This document shows positions 1 to 5,255 of a DNA stretch of 5,255 nucleotides, one piece after another. Below the pieces are notes generated by a model, which was not told where the DNA came from, ran no database searches, and saw nothing but the letters and a program-made list of their open reading frames with translations. Numbering within the stretch: position 1 is the first letter of the stretch; every line of letters starts with the position of its first letter. The translations under genes and the position numbers were made by a program. The DNA is from an uncultured Phycisphaerales bacterium (GTDB lineage: Bacteria; Planctomycetota; Phycisphaerae; UBA1845; CAIVHJ01): positions 1-5,255 of the forward strand of contig CAIVHJ010000039.1 of the NCBI GenBank assembly GCA_903905665.1, read 5' to 3'.

Positions 1-200
1 ATCATCCTTTGGGATGAGATGCACAAAATTACGGATTGACGATTGCGGAATGTTGTTTGAGGGAAAAAAGTTCCCATATTTGCACATTCTGAATGGCGAA
101 TCCTGAGTTTCCCGGTATTGTGTACCATCATTTCCTCGAATCATGAACCGGCGTTAAGATCAGGTTAATACAACCTTTATAGTTTAGAGCCTGTCCCATT
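1..200. other. Non-coding flank with decayed heptamer tracts
   Basis: I see no convincing gene here. The plus strand at 28-48 reads as three heptamers, ATTACGG, ATTGACG and ATTGCGG. Positions 88-101 read TCTGAAT then GGCGAAT. Both resemble the units of the perfect heptamer array inside argS, so this stretch looks like old, degenerate repeat sequence. A small hairpin (GGGAA/TTCCC, 61-75) has no T-tract beside it that would make it a terminator. A short minus-strand reading frame from 131 to the left edge is open but runs through the heptamer tracts, so it is not called. No promoter was recognised on either strand. Confidence 0.5.
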
Positions 201-450
201 ACCCCTCTCCTCTCCGGGGGAGAGGGCAGGGTGAGGGGGGAAGAGCAAAGACCCCCTGCTGGCGCAGGGGGCTCTGATGGCCATGAAGGGAGATGACGAC
301 CCTCCCCCAACCCCTCCCTGACAGGGAGGGGGGTATTAGCATAGGTTCCGAACCCAAGTAACGCAGTAGTTCCCAAAGAACGGTTTTGATCCTTTTGGAA
401 TCCACCATTGCGTCCGAGTACATTGAGCCGTGTTGGGTCAGGGTGTGCAT
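199..450 (-). CDS. Doubtful small ORF immediately downstream of argS
   Basis: This is an 83-codon open frame whose ATG (448-450) lies 8 bases after the argS stop. An AGGA that overlaps the argS stop codon sits 6 bases from the ATG, a good ribosome binding site. The first 40 or so residues (starting MHTLTQHGSMYSDAMVDSKR) have ordinary protein-like composition and include a plausible helix around TVLWELLRYLG. The second half is simply the translation of the palindromic repeats at 201-333 and is unlikely to be real protein. It may be a genuine small gene truncated by repeat insertion, a decayed gene, or chance. I do not recognise a family and infer no function. Confidence 0.18.
   Translation of the reverse strand: MHTLTQHGSMYSDAMVDSKRIKTVLWELLRYLGSEPMLIPPSLSGRGWGRVVISLHGHQSPLRQQGVFALPPSPCPLPRRGEG
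201..240 (+). repeat. GC-rich imperfect palindrome with GGGTGAGGGG tail (copy A)
   Basis: The stem CTCTCC (210-215) pairs with GGAGAG (219-224) around a GGG loop. It is preceded by CCCCTCTCC at 202-210 and followed by a tail GGGCAGGGTGAGGGG at 224-238. This is an interspersed intergenic repeat type that I associate with planctomycete and other environmental genomes; it has no coding meaning. It lies downstream of argS in the direction of transcription. It could stabilise a 3' end as RNA, but no U-tract follows, so it is not called a terminator. Together with the palindrome at 301-333 it forms an inverted pair. Confidence 0.65.
252..271. repeat. Perfect 8-bp palindrome between the two outer repeats
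   Basis: CCCCCTGC (252-259) is followed by a TGGC loop and its exact complement GCAGGGGG (264-271). It sits close to the midpoint of the larger inverted arrangement 201-333. It probably belongs to the same composite element. No U-tract adjoins it on either strand, so a terminator role is not supported. Confidence 0.6.
301..333 (-). repeat. GC-rich palindrome with GGGGTTGGGGGAGG tail (copy B)
   Basis: CCCCTCCCTG (311-320) pairs perfectly with CAGGGAGGGG (322-331) around a single base, giving a 10-bp stem. Read on the minus strand, the palindrome is followed by a G-rich tail (310-301, GTTGGGGGAGG). This is the same plan as the palindrome plus tail at 201-240 but in the opposite orientation, so the two tails face each other. 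That layout resembles REP doublets (REPINs). The family assignment is from memory of similar repeats; the palindrome itself is directly visible. Confidence 0.65.
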
Positions 451-458
451 CGTGAATC

Positions 459-2339
459 CTACATACGATCGAGGGTGGAGATGCCGAGCAGGTTCAGACC
501 GAGGTGGAGCAGGCGGCCGGTGAGTTCGCAGAGTTGCAGGCGGGAGGAGCGTACGGAGTCGGGCTGGGCGTCGATGACGCGCACGCCGGTTTTGCGGTCG
601 TAAAACGTGCTGAACGTTTTGCTCAAATCAAACAGATACTCGGTCAGCACGCTGGGCCTCAGTTCGCGTTCGAGTAGTTCCAGCACCTCGGTGAATTTGA
701 GAATCATCTTCGCCATCGCGATTTCGGCGGGATGCTCCAGGATCGTCGTTCGTCGTTCGTCGTTCGTCGTTCGTAATTCGTAATTCGTAATTCGCAATTC
801 AGACAGTTCTGCTTTGCGGAGAATGCTTTGGACTCTTGCGTAGGCGTAGAGCATGTAGGGGGCGGTGTTGCCGTCGAGCGAGAGCATTTCGTTCCAATCG
901 AAGCGATAATCCGTTCCGAGATTGTGCAAAAGTTCGAAGTATTTGACGGAGGCGATTCCGATGATCTGCGCCATGTGGTCGATTTGCTCGGGGGTGTAAC
1001 CGCGGGCTTTGTCGGAATTTTTTTCGTTTTCGAGCAGGAAGGATTTGGAGCGTTCGACGGCTTCGGTGAGGAGGTCTTTGAGTTTGACGGTTCCGCCTTC
1101 GCGGGTTTTGAACGGGGCGCCGTCGTCACGAAGCAACATACCCGTTGGGAGATGAACGGTCTCGACGGATCGTCCCTGCGTCCAGCCCGTCATCCTCAGC
1201 GCCGCAAAGAGCATTTCAAAATGCTGCTTCTGCTGATTGCCGACAACGTAGATGATGCGGTCGGCGTTCATTTCTGTGATGCGATGTTTGAGGGCGGCCA
1301 GGTCGGTCGTGGCGTAACCGTACCCGCCGTCGGATTTTTGGATGATGAGCGGCAGCGGATTGCCCTCGCGCGTCTTGAACCCTTCCGGGAAAATGCAAAT
1401 CGCTCCCTCGCTCTCAACCGCCACACCCTTGTCTTTCAGTTCTTTCACGACCACCGGTAACATGTCGTTATAAAAACTCTCACCGCGATCAATGAGATTT
1501 TTCACACCCAGCAATTCATAAATTTCGTGGCAATGACAAAGAGATTCACGACAAAATACTTCCCACAATATCAAATTGTGTCTATCCCCAGATTGCAATC
1601 CCACAACACACTTTCGAGACCTCTCAGCGAAGTCAGGGTATTTATCAAAATGCTCCTTAGCATTAATATAAAATTGCTCCAAATCATCGATCTTCACGCT
1701 CGCAGAACTCAATAGAGAATCATTACCGGGACTTTTCATTAGAAATCCATGCTTCTCGATTTTTCCCTTAGCATGTACCCAATGGAGAAGATTCCCTTTT
1801 TCAATTAAATATTGAATTAACATCCCAAACTGGGTACCCCAGTCACCGATGTGGTTGAGGCGATGGACGGTGTGGCCCTGAAATTCGAGGATTCGGGCTA
1901 TGGCATCGCCGATGATCGTCGGTCGTAAGTGGCCGACGTGCATTTCTTTTGCCAAATTCGGACTGGACATATCGACGACAACCACCTGCGGATTGGAAAC
2001 CGCCACAATGCCGAGGCGATCGGATTGTGCAGGAATTTCAGAGAGCGATTTTGCCAAGAAATCGTTTTTGATTTTGAAGTTGATGAAACCCGCGCCGGCG
2101 ATTTCGGGGGGTTCGCAGAGGTCGTCGATTTTGAGATGGGCAATGATGTCGGCGGCGACGTCGCGTGGTTTTTGGTGAAGTTTTTTTGCGAGACCCATGG
2201 CGCAATTGGACTGGTAATCCCCGAAACGCGGGTCCTGACTGGTCTGAACCCGTGAATCAACGGACCGCCCCTCTTCACCCAGCCAGGCGATCAGGGCGTC
2301 CGAAAGTCGCTCAGAAATACGTTTGCGAAGGTTTGTCAT
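459..2339 (-). CDS. argS: Arginyl-tRNA synthetase (ArgRS), class I
   Basis: Cytoplasmic enzyme that uses ATP to charge tRNA-Arg with arginine (EC 6.1.1.19). The 626-residue protein aligns by eye with E. coli ArgS (577 residues) throughout. An N-terminal additional domain covers about 1-110. The HIGH motif is SSPNLAKEMHVGHLRP (HVGH 134-137), followed by HIGDWGTQFG (163-172). GESFY is near 286-290, and QKSDGGYGYATTDLAA is near 334-349. FKTREG (410-415) replaces a canonical KMSKS, as in E. coli. The C-terminal helical anticodon-binding domain includes GNTAPYMLYAYARV (490-503) and ends LGISTLDRM. The start is the ATG at 2337-2339, preceded by GGAG three bases upstream; a further upstream ATG at 2430-2432 would only add residues encoded by a palindromic repeat. 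Oddities: residues 514-532 are encoded by a heptamer array, and residues about 170-293 come from a low-GC segment. Both keep the frame and leave the catalytic motifs intact, so the gene appears functional. Confidence 0.96.
   Translation of the reverse strand: MTNLRKRISERLSDALIAWLGEEGRSVDSRVQTSQDPRFGDYQSNCAMGLAKKLHQKPRDVAADIIAHLKIDDLCEPPEIAGAGFINFKIKNDFLAKSLSEIPAQSDRLGIVAVSNPQVVVVDMSSPNLAKEMHVGHLRPTIIGDAIARILEFQGHTVHRLNHIGDWGTQFGMLIQYLIEKGNLLHWVHAKGKIEKHGFLMKSPGNDSLLSSASVKIDDLEQFYINAKEHFDKYPDFAERSRKCVVGLQSGDRHNLILWEVFCRESLCHCHEIYELLGVKNLIDRGESFYNDMLPVVVKELKDKGVAVESEGAICIFPEGFKTREGNPLPLIIQKSDGGYGYATTDLAALKHRITEMNADRIIYVVGNQQKQHFEMLFAALRMTGWTQGRSVETVHLPTGMLLRDDGAPFKTREGGTVKLKDLLTEAVERSKSFLLENEKNSDKARGYTPEQIDHMAQIIGIASVKYFELLHNLGTDYRFDWNEMLSLDGNTAPYMLYAYARVQSILRKAELSELRITNYELRTTNDERRTTILEHPAEIAMAKMILKFTEVLELLERELRPSVLTEYLFDLSKTFSTFYDRKTGVRVIDAQPDSVRSSRLQLCELTGRLLHLGLNLLGISTLDRM
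744..799. repeat. Heptanucleotide tandem array inside argS
   Basis: Eight 7-base units lie end to end. On the plus strand they are four CGTCGTT, then three CGTAATT, then one CGCAATT. Read in the argS frame they encode residues about 514-532 (ELRITNYELRTTNDERRTT), where one copy of the peptide pattern takes three repeat units (21 bases). The array sits in the linker between the conserved RKAE helix and the EIAMAKMILKF helix of the anticodon-binding domain. This position is variable in length and sequence in E. coli ArgS. The same heptamer family occurs in degenerate form near the left edge of the window. Confidence 0.9.
1460..1830. other. Low-GC segment within argS
   Basis: Counting by hand, 1501-1830 has 125 G+C in 330 bases (about 38%). 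Sampled 60-base lines on either side (841, 961, 1381, 1921) have 30-35 G+C (50-58%). The change is abrupt near 1830, where the sequence encoding the conserved HIGDWGTQFG begins, and more gradual near 1460. Codons in this part favour A or T in the third position, unlike the rest of the gene. Reading frame and ArgRS similarity are continuous. It looks like a recombinant patch or a relaxed insertion region rather than a separate gene. Confidence 0.6.
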
Positions 2340-2389
2340 AGTCTCCAGGTGGCGAGCCACCGGCTGGAAGCCGGTGCCACAAAGTCTCC
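2340..2389 (-). repeat. REP-like palindrome flanked by 7-bp direct repeats
   Basis: CACCGGCT (2358-2365) and AGCCGGTG (2369-2376) form an 8-bp stem with a 3-base loop. A second overlapping palindrome, GGTGGC/GCCACC (2348-2353 and 2356-2361), shares bases with the left arm, so the two hairpins exclude each other. The unit 2347-2382 is bounded by identical AGTCTCC copies at 2340-2346 and 2383-2389, which looks like a target-site duplication. The palindrome belongs to a repeat type that I recall as abundant in planctomycete genomes. It lies in the argS leader, next to the Shine-Dalgarno sequence. Confidence 0.75.
2342..2346 (-). promoter_or_regulatory. Ribosome binding site of argS
   Basis: The minus strand reads GGAGACT directly before the ATG at 2337-2339, which puts GGAG three bases from the start codon. 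The spacing is short but usable. It decides the start at 2339, since no comparable site precedes the ATG at 2430-2432. The same GGAGACT occurs once more at 2383-2389 on the other side of the palindrome. Confidence 0.55.
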
Positions 2390-2443
2390 GGGCAAAGTTG
2401 CCGCGAAGAGCACTGCTCGGAAGCAATGGCACGCAGCCCCTAT

Positions 2444-2471
2444 ATAATACTTACTCACTGGTCTATTGGAA
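2444..2471 (-). promoter_or_regulatory. Possible sigma-70-type promoter for argS
   Basis: On the minus strand, TATTAT (2444-2449) matches five of six bases of the -10 consensus. TTCCAA (2466-2471) is a weak -35 candidate, 16 bases upstream. Transcription would start near 2437 and give a leader of roughly 100 bases that contains the palindromic repeat. The AT-rich patch stands out from its GC-rich surroundings, but the -35 match is poor and read-through from the upstream gene is equally possible, as no terminator is visible in 2450-2526. Confidence 0.3.
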
Positions 2472-2526
2472 GCAGCAGGAACATAACGCAAGTCTATCGC
2501 CGACAAGGGACGCATCGTACAAAGAT

Positions 2527-4452
2527 TTATTGGATGAGGGCAATCAGTTCGGAGATTTTGCGTTTGAGGGCGGCGGTAGATTCGCGGGTTTCGCGGACGA
2601 ACGAATCCTGAGCGGCGGGCGTATGGGAATCCGCGTAATCGGGGATGATCCGTGCGCCGCGTTCGTCGTCCTTTTGCTTGGAGTTCTCGACGTCGGAAGC
2701 GATTTGAGTTTGCATATCCGCCAAACGGCTTAGGAGGTCGCCGATTTTTTTGTGGTTGGGGAATTCGGCGGAGAGGATCCGTCGTTCGTGTTCCCATTGC
2801 GCATCGGAGGTTGAAGCGCCGAGAACCCGGCCGACTTCGGAAGTTTTTCCGCCTGCGACGAGTTCAGACACGACTCGAAGCAAACCTTTGAGGGCATAGT
2901 ATCGGATGTAGAAGGTATAGGTTTCAAGACCGGCGAGGCGATTTTTGTCGCTGAGGTAATTCTTGCCGAGTCCTTTGATCACTTTGTCGCCGATGTAGTA
3001 GTCTTTTTTCTGATCGGGTTTGACGTCGAGGCGTCGTCTCGCGTCGATCATGAGATCGACCACGTCGGGTCGGAAGACATCGAAGACGAACTGTTCGCGT
3101 TTGGCTTTGTTGCGTTTTTTGTACTTTCCTTCGTTGCGCATGACCATATAGAGGTTGTCGGAAAGCACCCATCCGGGGAAGACTTCGTTGTACGACGGGG
3201 AAGCGCCCGAAATCTGTTCGGCGGGGGTATTGATGAGCGAAAATGGAAATTCAAACGTCTGGGGCAGGCAGGTGACTCCGGTGGCCAGAATCGAATAGGG
3301 TGCGCGGGAGAAATTGCAGGGAAATTTGATGTTGACGCTCAAGCCGAAGAAGGTTCCTTCGCCGCACCAGATTTCCTGATCGGGGGCTTTGGCGGTGTGG
3401 TTGGAACCGACATTGGCGCCGTAACCGACGTTGCCTTTTCCTTCGGGCCAGTAGGCGGCGATGAGGAGCGACTGGTGATGAAAGCCGACGAAGGGTCCGA
3501 GCAACGAGGCGGTCAATTCACCTTCGGCGACGCCGGAGTTGGGTCCGACAATCGAATCGGTCGCTTTTCCGTGTCGCTCGGCGTGCGAGTGTTCGCACAG
3601 GACGCTACGATCGACGAGGGCCATGGTGTCGGCGTCCGAACCCCACTGGAGAACGCTGTCGCAGACGTAGGCACCGTGAAGGACTTTGGATTTTTCGTCG
3701 GGTAGCGAAAGCAGGACAGAACGAATCACCGCCGAAGCGCCATCGATGATTGCACCGGGGCCCACAAACGTGTCCACGATCTTGGGTGTGTTGAGCACTT
3801 TGGCGCCGGAGCAGACGATGCCTTTTTTGCTTTGGGCGCGCTGGGTGTATGTGTTGGTCAGACCCGTATAGGCTTCCTGAAGTCGTTTGTCGTTTCGATT
3901 TCTGGCGATGGCATCGGCGACACCGATGGTGATTTCGGGATAGACGGCAACTTCGCGTCCGCCGACTTCGTTGGCGAGCGGCAGCACACGGCCGACGCCA
4001 AAGTTCGTGCCGGGGTTGGCGGCGAGATGGCGGACGTTGGCGACAATCGCATCGGACTGAACCACATAGTTGCTGATCTGGCCCACCTGATGAAGCGTGG
4101 CGTTGTGGCCGATTTCGCAGTTGAGGATGACGGCATCGAACAAACCCGCCGGAATGATCACGCCGTCACCGAGCGCATTGTCCATTTTTGAAAAATGACC
4201 CAAAACGCAATCGCCGGCGAAGTAACAGTTGTAGATCATTCGAGGGGAAAAATCGGAGACGACCAAGACCCGTTTCCAGTCGGGGCAGGCATTTCGCTGG
4301 GATTCGAGCGTTTTGATTTCCGCGTCGGTCAGCGGACGGACTCCGTCCCCGAACAAGATCGAACGGCCGGACTGTTCATTGACCTTGCGGATTTCCGAGA
4401 GAAAATCGGACGTTCGCAGAGCTTCGCCTACCACGTTCTGGATATCGAGCAT
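2527..4452 (-). CDS. DUF4954-like left-handed beta-helix protein, function unknown
   Basis: A 641-residue protein with no signal peptide or membrane segment, so probably cytoplasmic. Residues 38-85 (RPLTDAEIKTLESQRN, DWKRV, YFAGDCVLG) fit my memory of the DUF4954 N-terminus. Residues about 75-405 are rich in short Gly/Val/Ile hexapeptide-like turns (for example DTFVGPGAIIDGASAV), as in beta-helix sugar acyltransferases and nucleotidyltransferase tails. GGRE (164-167), HSHAERHG (288-295), GFHHQSL (323-329) and GSNHTAK (349-355) are candidate functional sites. A mostly helical, charged part follows (about 430-590), and the last 60 residues look coiled-coil. The ATG at 4450-4452 is chosen because GGGGAG lies 8 bases upstream. 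The gene follows nagB by 51 bases on the same strand, suggesting an operon and an amino-sugar-related role. Enzyme activity is unproven; no GlmU or LpxA signature is complete. Confidence 0.85.
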   Translation of the reverse strand: MLDIQNVVGEALRTSDFLSEIRKVNEQSGRSILFGDGVRPLTDAEIKTLESQRNACPDWKRVLVVSDFSPRMIYNCYFAGDCVLGHFSKMDNALGDGVIIPAGLFDAVILNCEIGHNATLHQVGQISNYVVQSDAIVANVRHLAANPGTNFGVGRVLPLANEVGGREVAVYPEITIGVADAIARNRNDKRLQEAYTGLTNTYTQRAQSKKGIVCSGAKVLNTPKIVDTFVGPGAIIDGASAVIRSVLLSLPDEKSKVLHGAYVCDSVLQWGSDADTMALVDRSVLCEHSHAERHGKATDSIVGPNSGVAEGELTASLLGPFVGFHHQSLLIAAYWPEGKGNVGYGANVGSNHTAKAPDQEIWCGEGTFFGLSVNIKFPCNFSRAPYSILATGVTCLPQTFEFPFSLINTPAEQISGASPSYNEVFPGWVLSDNLYMVMRNEGKYKKRNKAKREQFVFDVFRPDVVDLMIDARRRLDVKPDQKKDYYIGDKVIKGLGKNYLSDKNRLAGLETYTFYIRYYALKGLLRVVSELVAGGKTSEVGRVLGASTSDAQWEHERRILSAEFPNHKKIGDLLSRLADMQTQIASDVENSKQKDDERGARIIPDYADSHTPAAQDSFVRETRESTAALKRKISELIALIQ

Positions 4453-4460
4453 TCAAGCAT

Positions 4461-4466
4461 CTCCCC
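4461..4466 (-). promoter_or_regulatory. Ribosome binding site of the DUF4954-like gene
   Basis: The minus strand reads GGGGAG eight bases before the ATG at 4450-4452, within the 51-base gap after the nagB stop. The gap shows no hairpin with a T-tract and no clear promoter, which fits co-transcription with nagB. Confidence 0.6.
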
Positions 4467-4503
4467 GGATCGCATTCCGAATATCACTGGTGCAAAAATG
4501 GAA

Positions 4504-5255
4504 TCATAGATGCGTGGGTTTGTTTTGGTGAACCCACCGGAAATAGTCCTTATAGTCGAGCATGGACGCGGCTTCTTCGTCCAGGATGACGGTGGCGTAG
4601 GGATGCATCTGGAGGACCGAAGCGGTGACGATTGCCGTGACGGGTCCCTCGATGAAGGCTTTGCAGATGGCGGCCTTTTTCTTTCCGTTGGCCACGAGGA
4701 GCAGACGTTTCGCTTCGAGAATCGTCCCGACGCCCATGGTGATGGCGTAACGGGGTACTTCGTCCTTGTTGGTGAAGAAACGTGCGTTGGCTTCGATTGT
4801 CGATTTATCGAGCGTTTTGACGCGGGTACGGGAAGCGAGCGAGGAAGTCGGCTCGTTGAATGCGATGTGACCGTCCGGGCCGATTCCGAGAAGTTGCAAA
4901 TCGACGCCGCCGCACCGCTGAATTTCCTCTTCGTACCATGCACAAAATTCTTCGGCGCCTTCGAGCACGTTCGTCGGGACGTGGATGCGCTCCTTGGGAA
5001 TGTTAATGTGCTGGAACAGGTTGGACCACATGAAGTTGGAGTATCGTTCGGGGTGGTTGTTGGGAATGCCGAGGTATTCGTCGAGGTTGAAGGTGGTGCA
5101 TTTGGCGAAGTCCACCTTCCCCTCTTTGTACATTTTGGCCAAGGCTTTGTAGGTGCCGATCGGGGAGCTTCCCGTGGCCAACCCCAGCACGGCGTTGGGT
5201 TTACGACGGACCTGGTTGGCGATCATCTCCGCCGCCATGGCCGACATTTCGTCAT
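4504..5255 (-). CDS. nagB: Glucosamine-6-phosphate deaminase, N-terminus outside window
   Basis: Converts glucosamine 6-phosphate to fructose 6-phosphate and ammonia (EC 3.5.99.6) in the cytoplasm, feeding amino sugars into glycolysis. The frame is open through the right edge. Numbered from the Met at 5245-5247, which is probably internal, 247 residues are visible, and E. coli numbering is offset by 16. Active-site residues are present: Asp56 (FNLDEY; E. coli Asp72), and Asp125, His127 and Glu132 in GIGPDGHIAFNEP (E. coli 141, 143, 148). LGLATGSSPIGTY (21-33) is the phosphate-binding loop. Residues equivalent to the E. coli allosteric site, Ser135, Arg142, Lys144 (Ser151, Arg158, Lys160), are kept in NEPTSSLASRTRVKTL. 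This suggests activation by N-acetylglucosamine 6-phosphate, though that is inferred. About 14-16 N-terminal residues lie beyond the window. It is the first visible gene of a likely two-gene unit with the beta-helix protein. Confidence 0.95.
   Translation of the reverse strand, partial: DEMSAMAAEMIANQVRRKPNAVLGLATGSSPIGTYKALAKMYKEGKVDFAKCTTFNLDEYLGIPNNHPERYSNFMWSNLFQHINIPKERIHVPTNVLEGAEEFCAWYEEEIQRCGGVDLQLLGIGPDGHIAFNEPTSSLASRTRVKTLDKSTIEANARFFTNKDEVPRYAITMGVGTILEAKRLLLVANGKKKAAICKAFIEGPVTAIVTASVLQMHPYATVILDEEAASMLDYKDYFRWVHQNKPTHL

Noticed and set aside
1..131. Minus-strand frame open from 131 to the left edge, with GAGG upstream
   Set aside because: About 43 codons that run through degenerate heptamer repeats, with no protein-like features. 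Without the sequence to the left it cannot be supported.
128..376. Minus-strand frame through the palindromic repeats
   Set aside because: Its residues (PLPVREGLGEG, LTLPSPPERRGV) are typical spurious translations of these repeats, which argues against a real gene.
370..400. Possible argS terminator hairpin (TTCCCAAAG/CTTTTGGAA)
   Set aside because: The stem has a mismatch and a 13-base loop, and the minus strand after it is not T-rich.
744..799. CRISPR array
   Set aside because: The repeats are 7 bases long, contiguous and without spacers, and lie inside a coding frame.
828..1460. Open plus-strand frame of 210 codons opposite argS
   Set aside because: It lies wholly antisense to well-conserved ArgRS motifs, and its Gly/Val/Asp/Phe-rich composition is what the complement of GC-biased codons gives.
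2340..2432. Longer ArgS start at 2432 adding 31 residues
   Set aside because: The extra residues are the translation of the palindromic repeat (GTGFQPVARHLE), there is no ribosome binding site at that ATG, and the ArgRS N-terminus aligns from MTNLRKR.
3397..4191. Plus-strand open frames opposite the DUF4954-like gene
   Set aside because: They are antisense shadows of a long coding frame, with no ribosome sites and no recognisable protein features.

Overview
The window carries three protein genes, all on the minus strand and read from right to left: nagB (glucosamine-6-phosphate deaminase, its N-terminus cut off by the right edge), a 641-residue protein resembling the DUF4954 family (left-handed beta-helix type, function unknown), and argS (arginyl-tRNA synthetase, 626 residues). 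Left of argS lies about 460 bases with no convincing gene but several palindromic repeats.

The organism looks like an environmental bacterium of the PVC group, most likely a planctomycete or a close relative. This is inferred from the moderately GC-rich genes, the nagB-DUF4954 pairing, and three interspersed repeat families that I associate with such genomes: a palindrome with arms CACCGGCT/AGCCGGTG, CCCCTCTCC/GGGTGAGGGG-type palindromes, and heptanucleotide arrays of the AATTACG/AACGACG type. No rRNA or other phylogenetic marker is present apart from ArgS, so the placement is tentative.

Layout: 1-458 is intergenic, with decayed heptamer tracts, three GC-rich palindromes (two arranged as an inverted pair) and one doubtful small ORF 8 bases after argS. 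459-2339 is argS. 2340-2526 is an intergenic region with a possible argS promoter and a palindromic repeat flanked by 7-base direct repeats directly at the argS ribosome binding site. 2527-4452 is the DUF4954-like gene. 4453-4503 is a 51-base gap carrying its ribosome binding site. 4504 to the right edge is nagB.

nagB and the DUF4954-like gene are probably co-transcribed. NagB links amino-sugar phosphate to glycolysis, so the beta-helix partner may act on a related sugar or sugar nucleotide, but this is guilt by association. argS is a housekeeping gene, probably with its own promoter. It has two oddities: an in-frame heptamer array that encodes part of the C-terminal region, and a central segment of about 370 bases with much lower GC than its flanks. 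I did not find a CRISPR array, tRNA, rRNA, transposase or defence-type system here.
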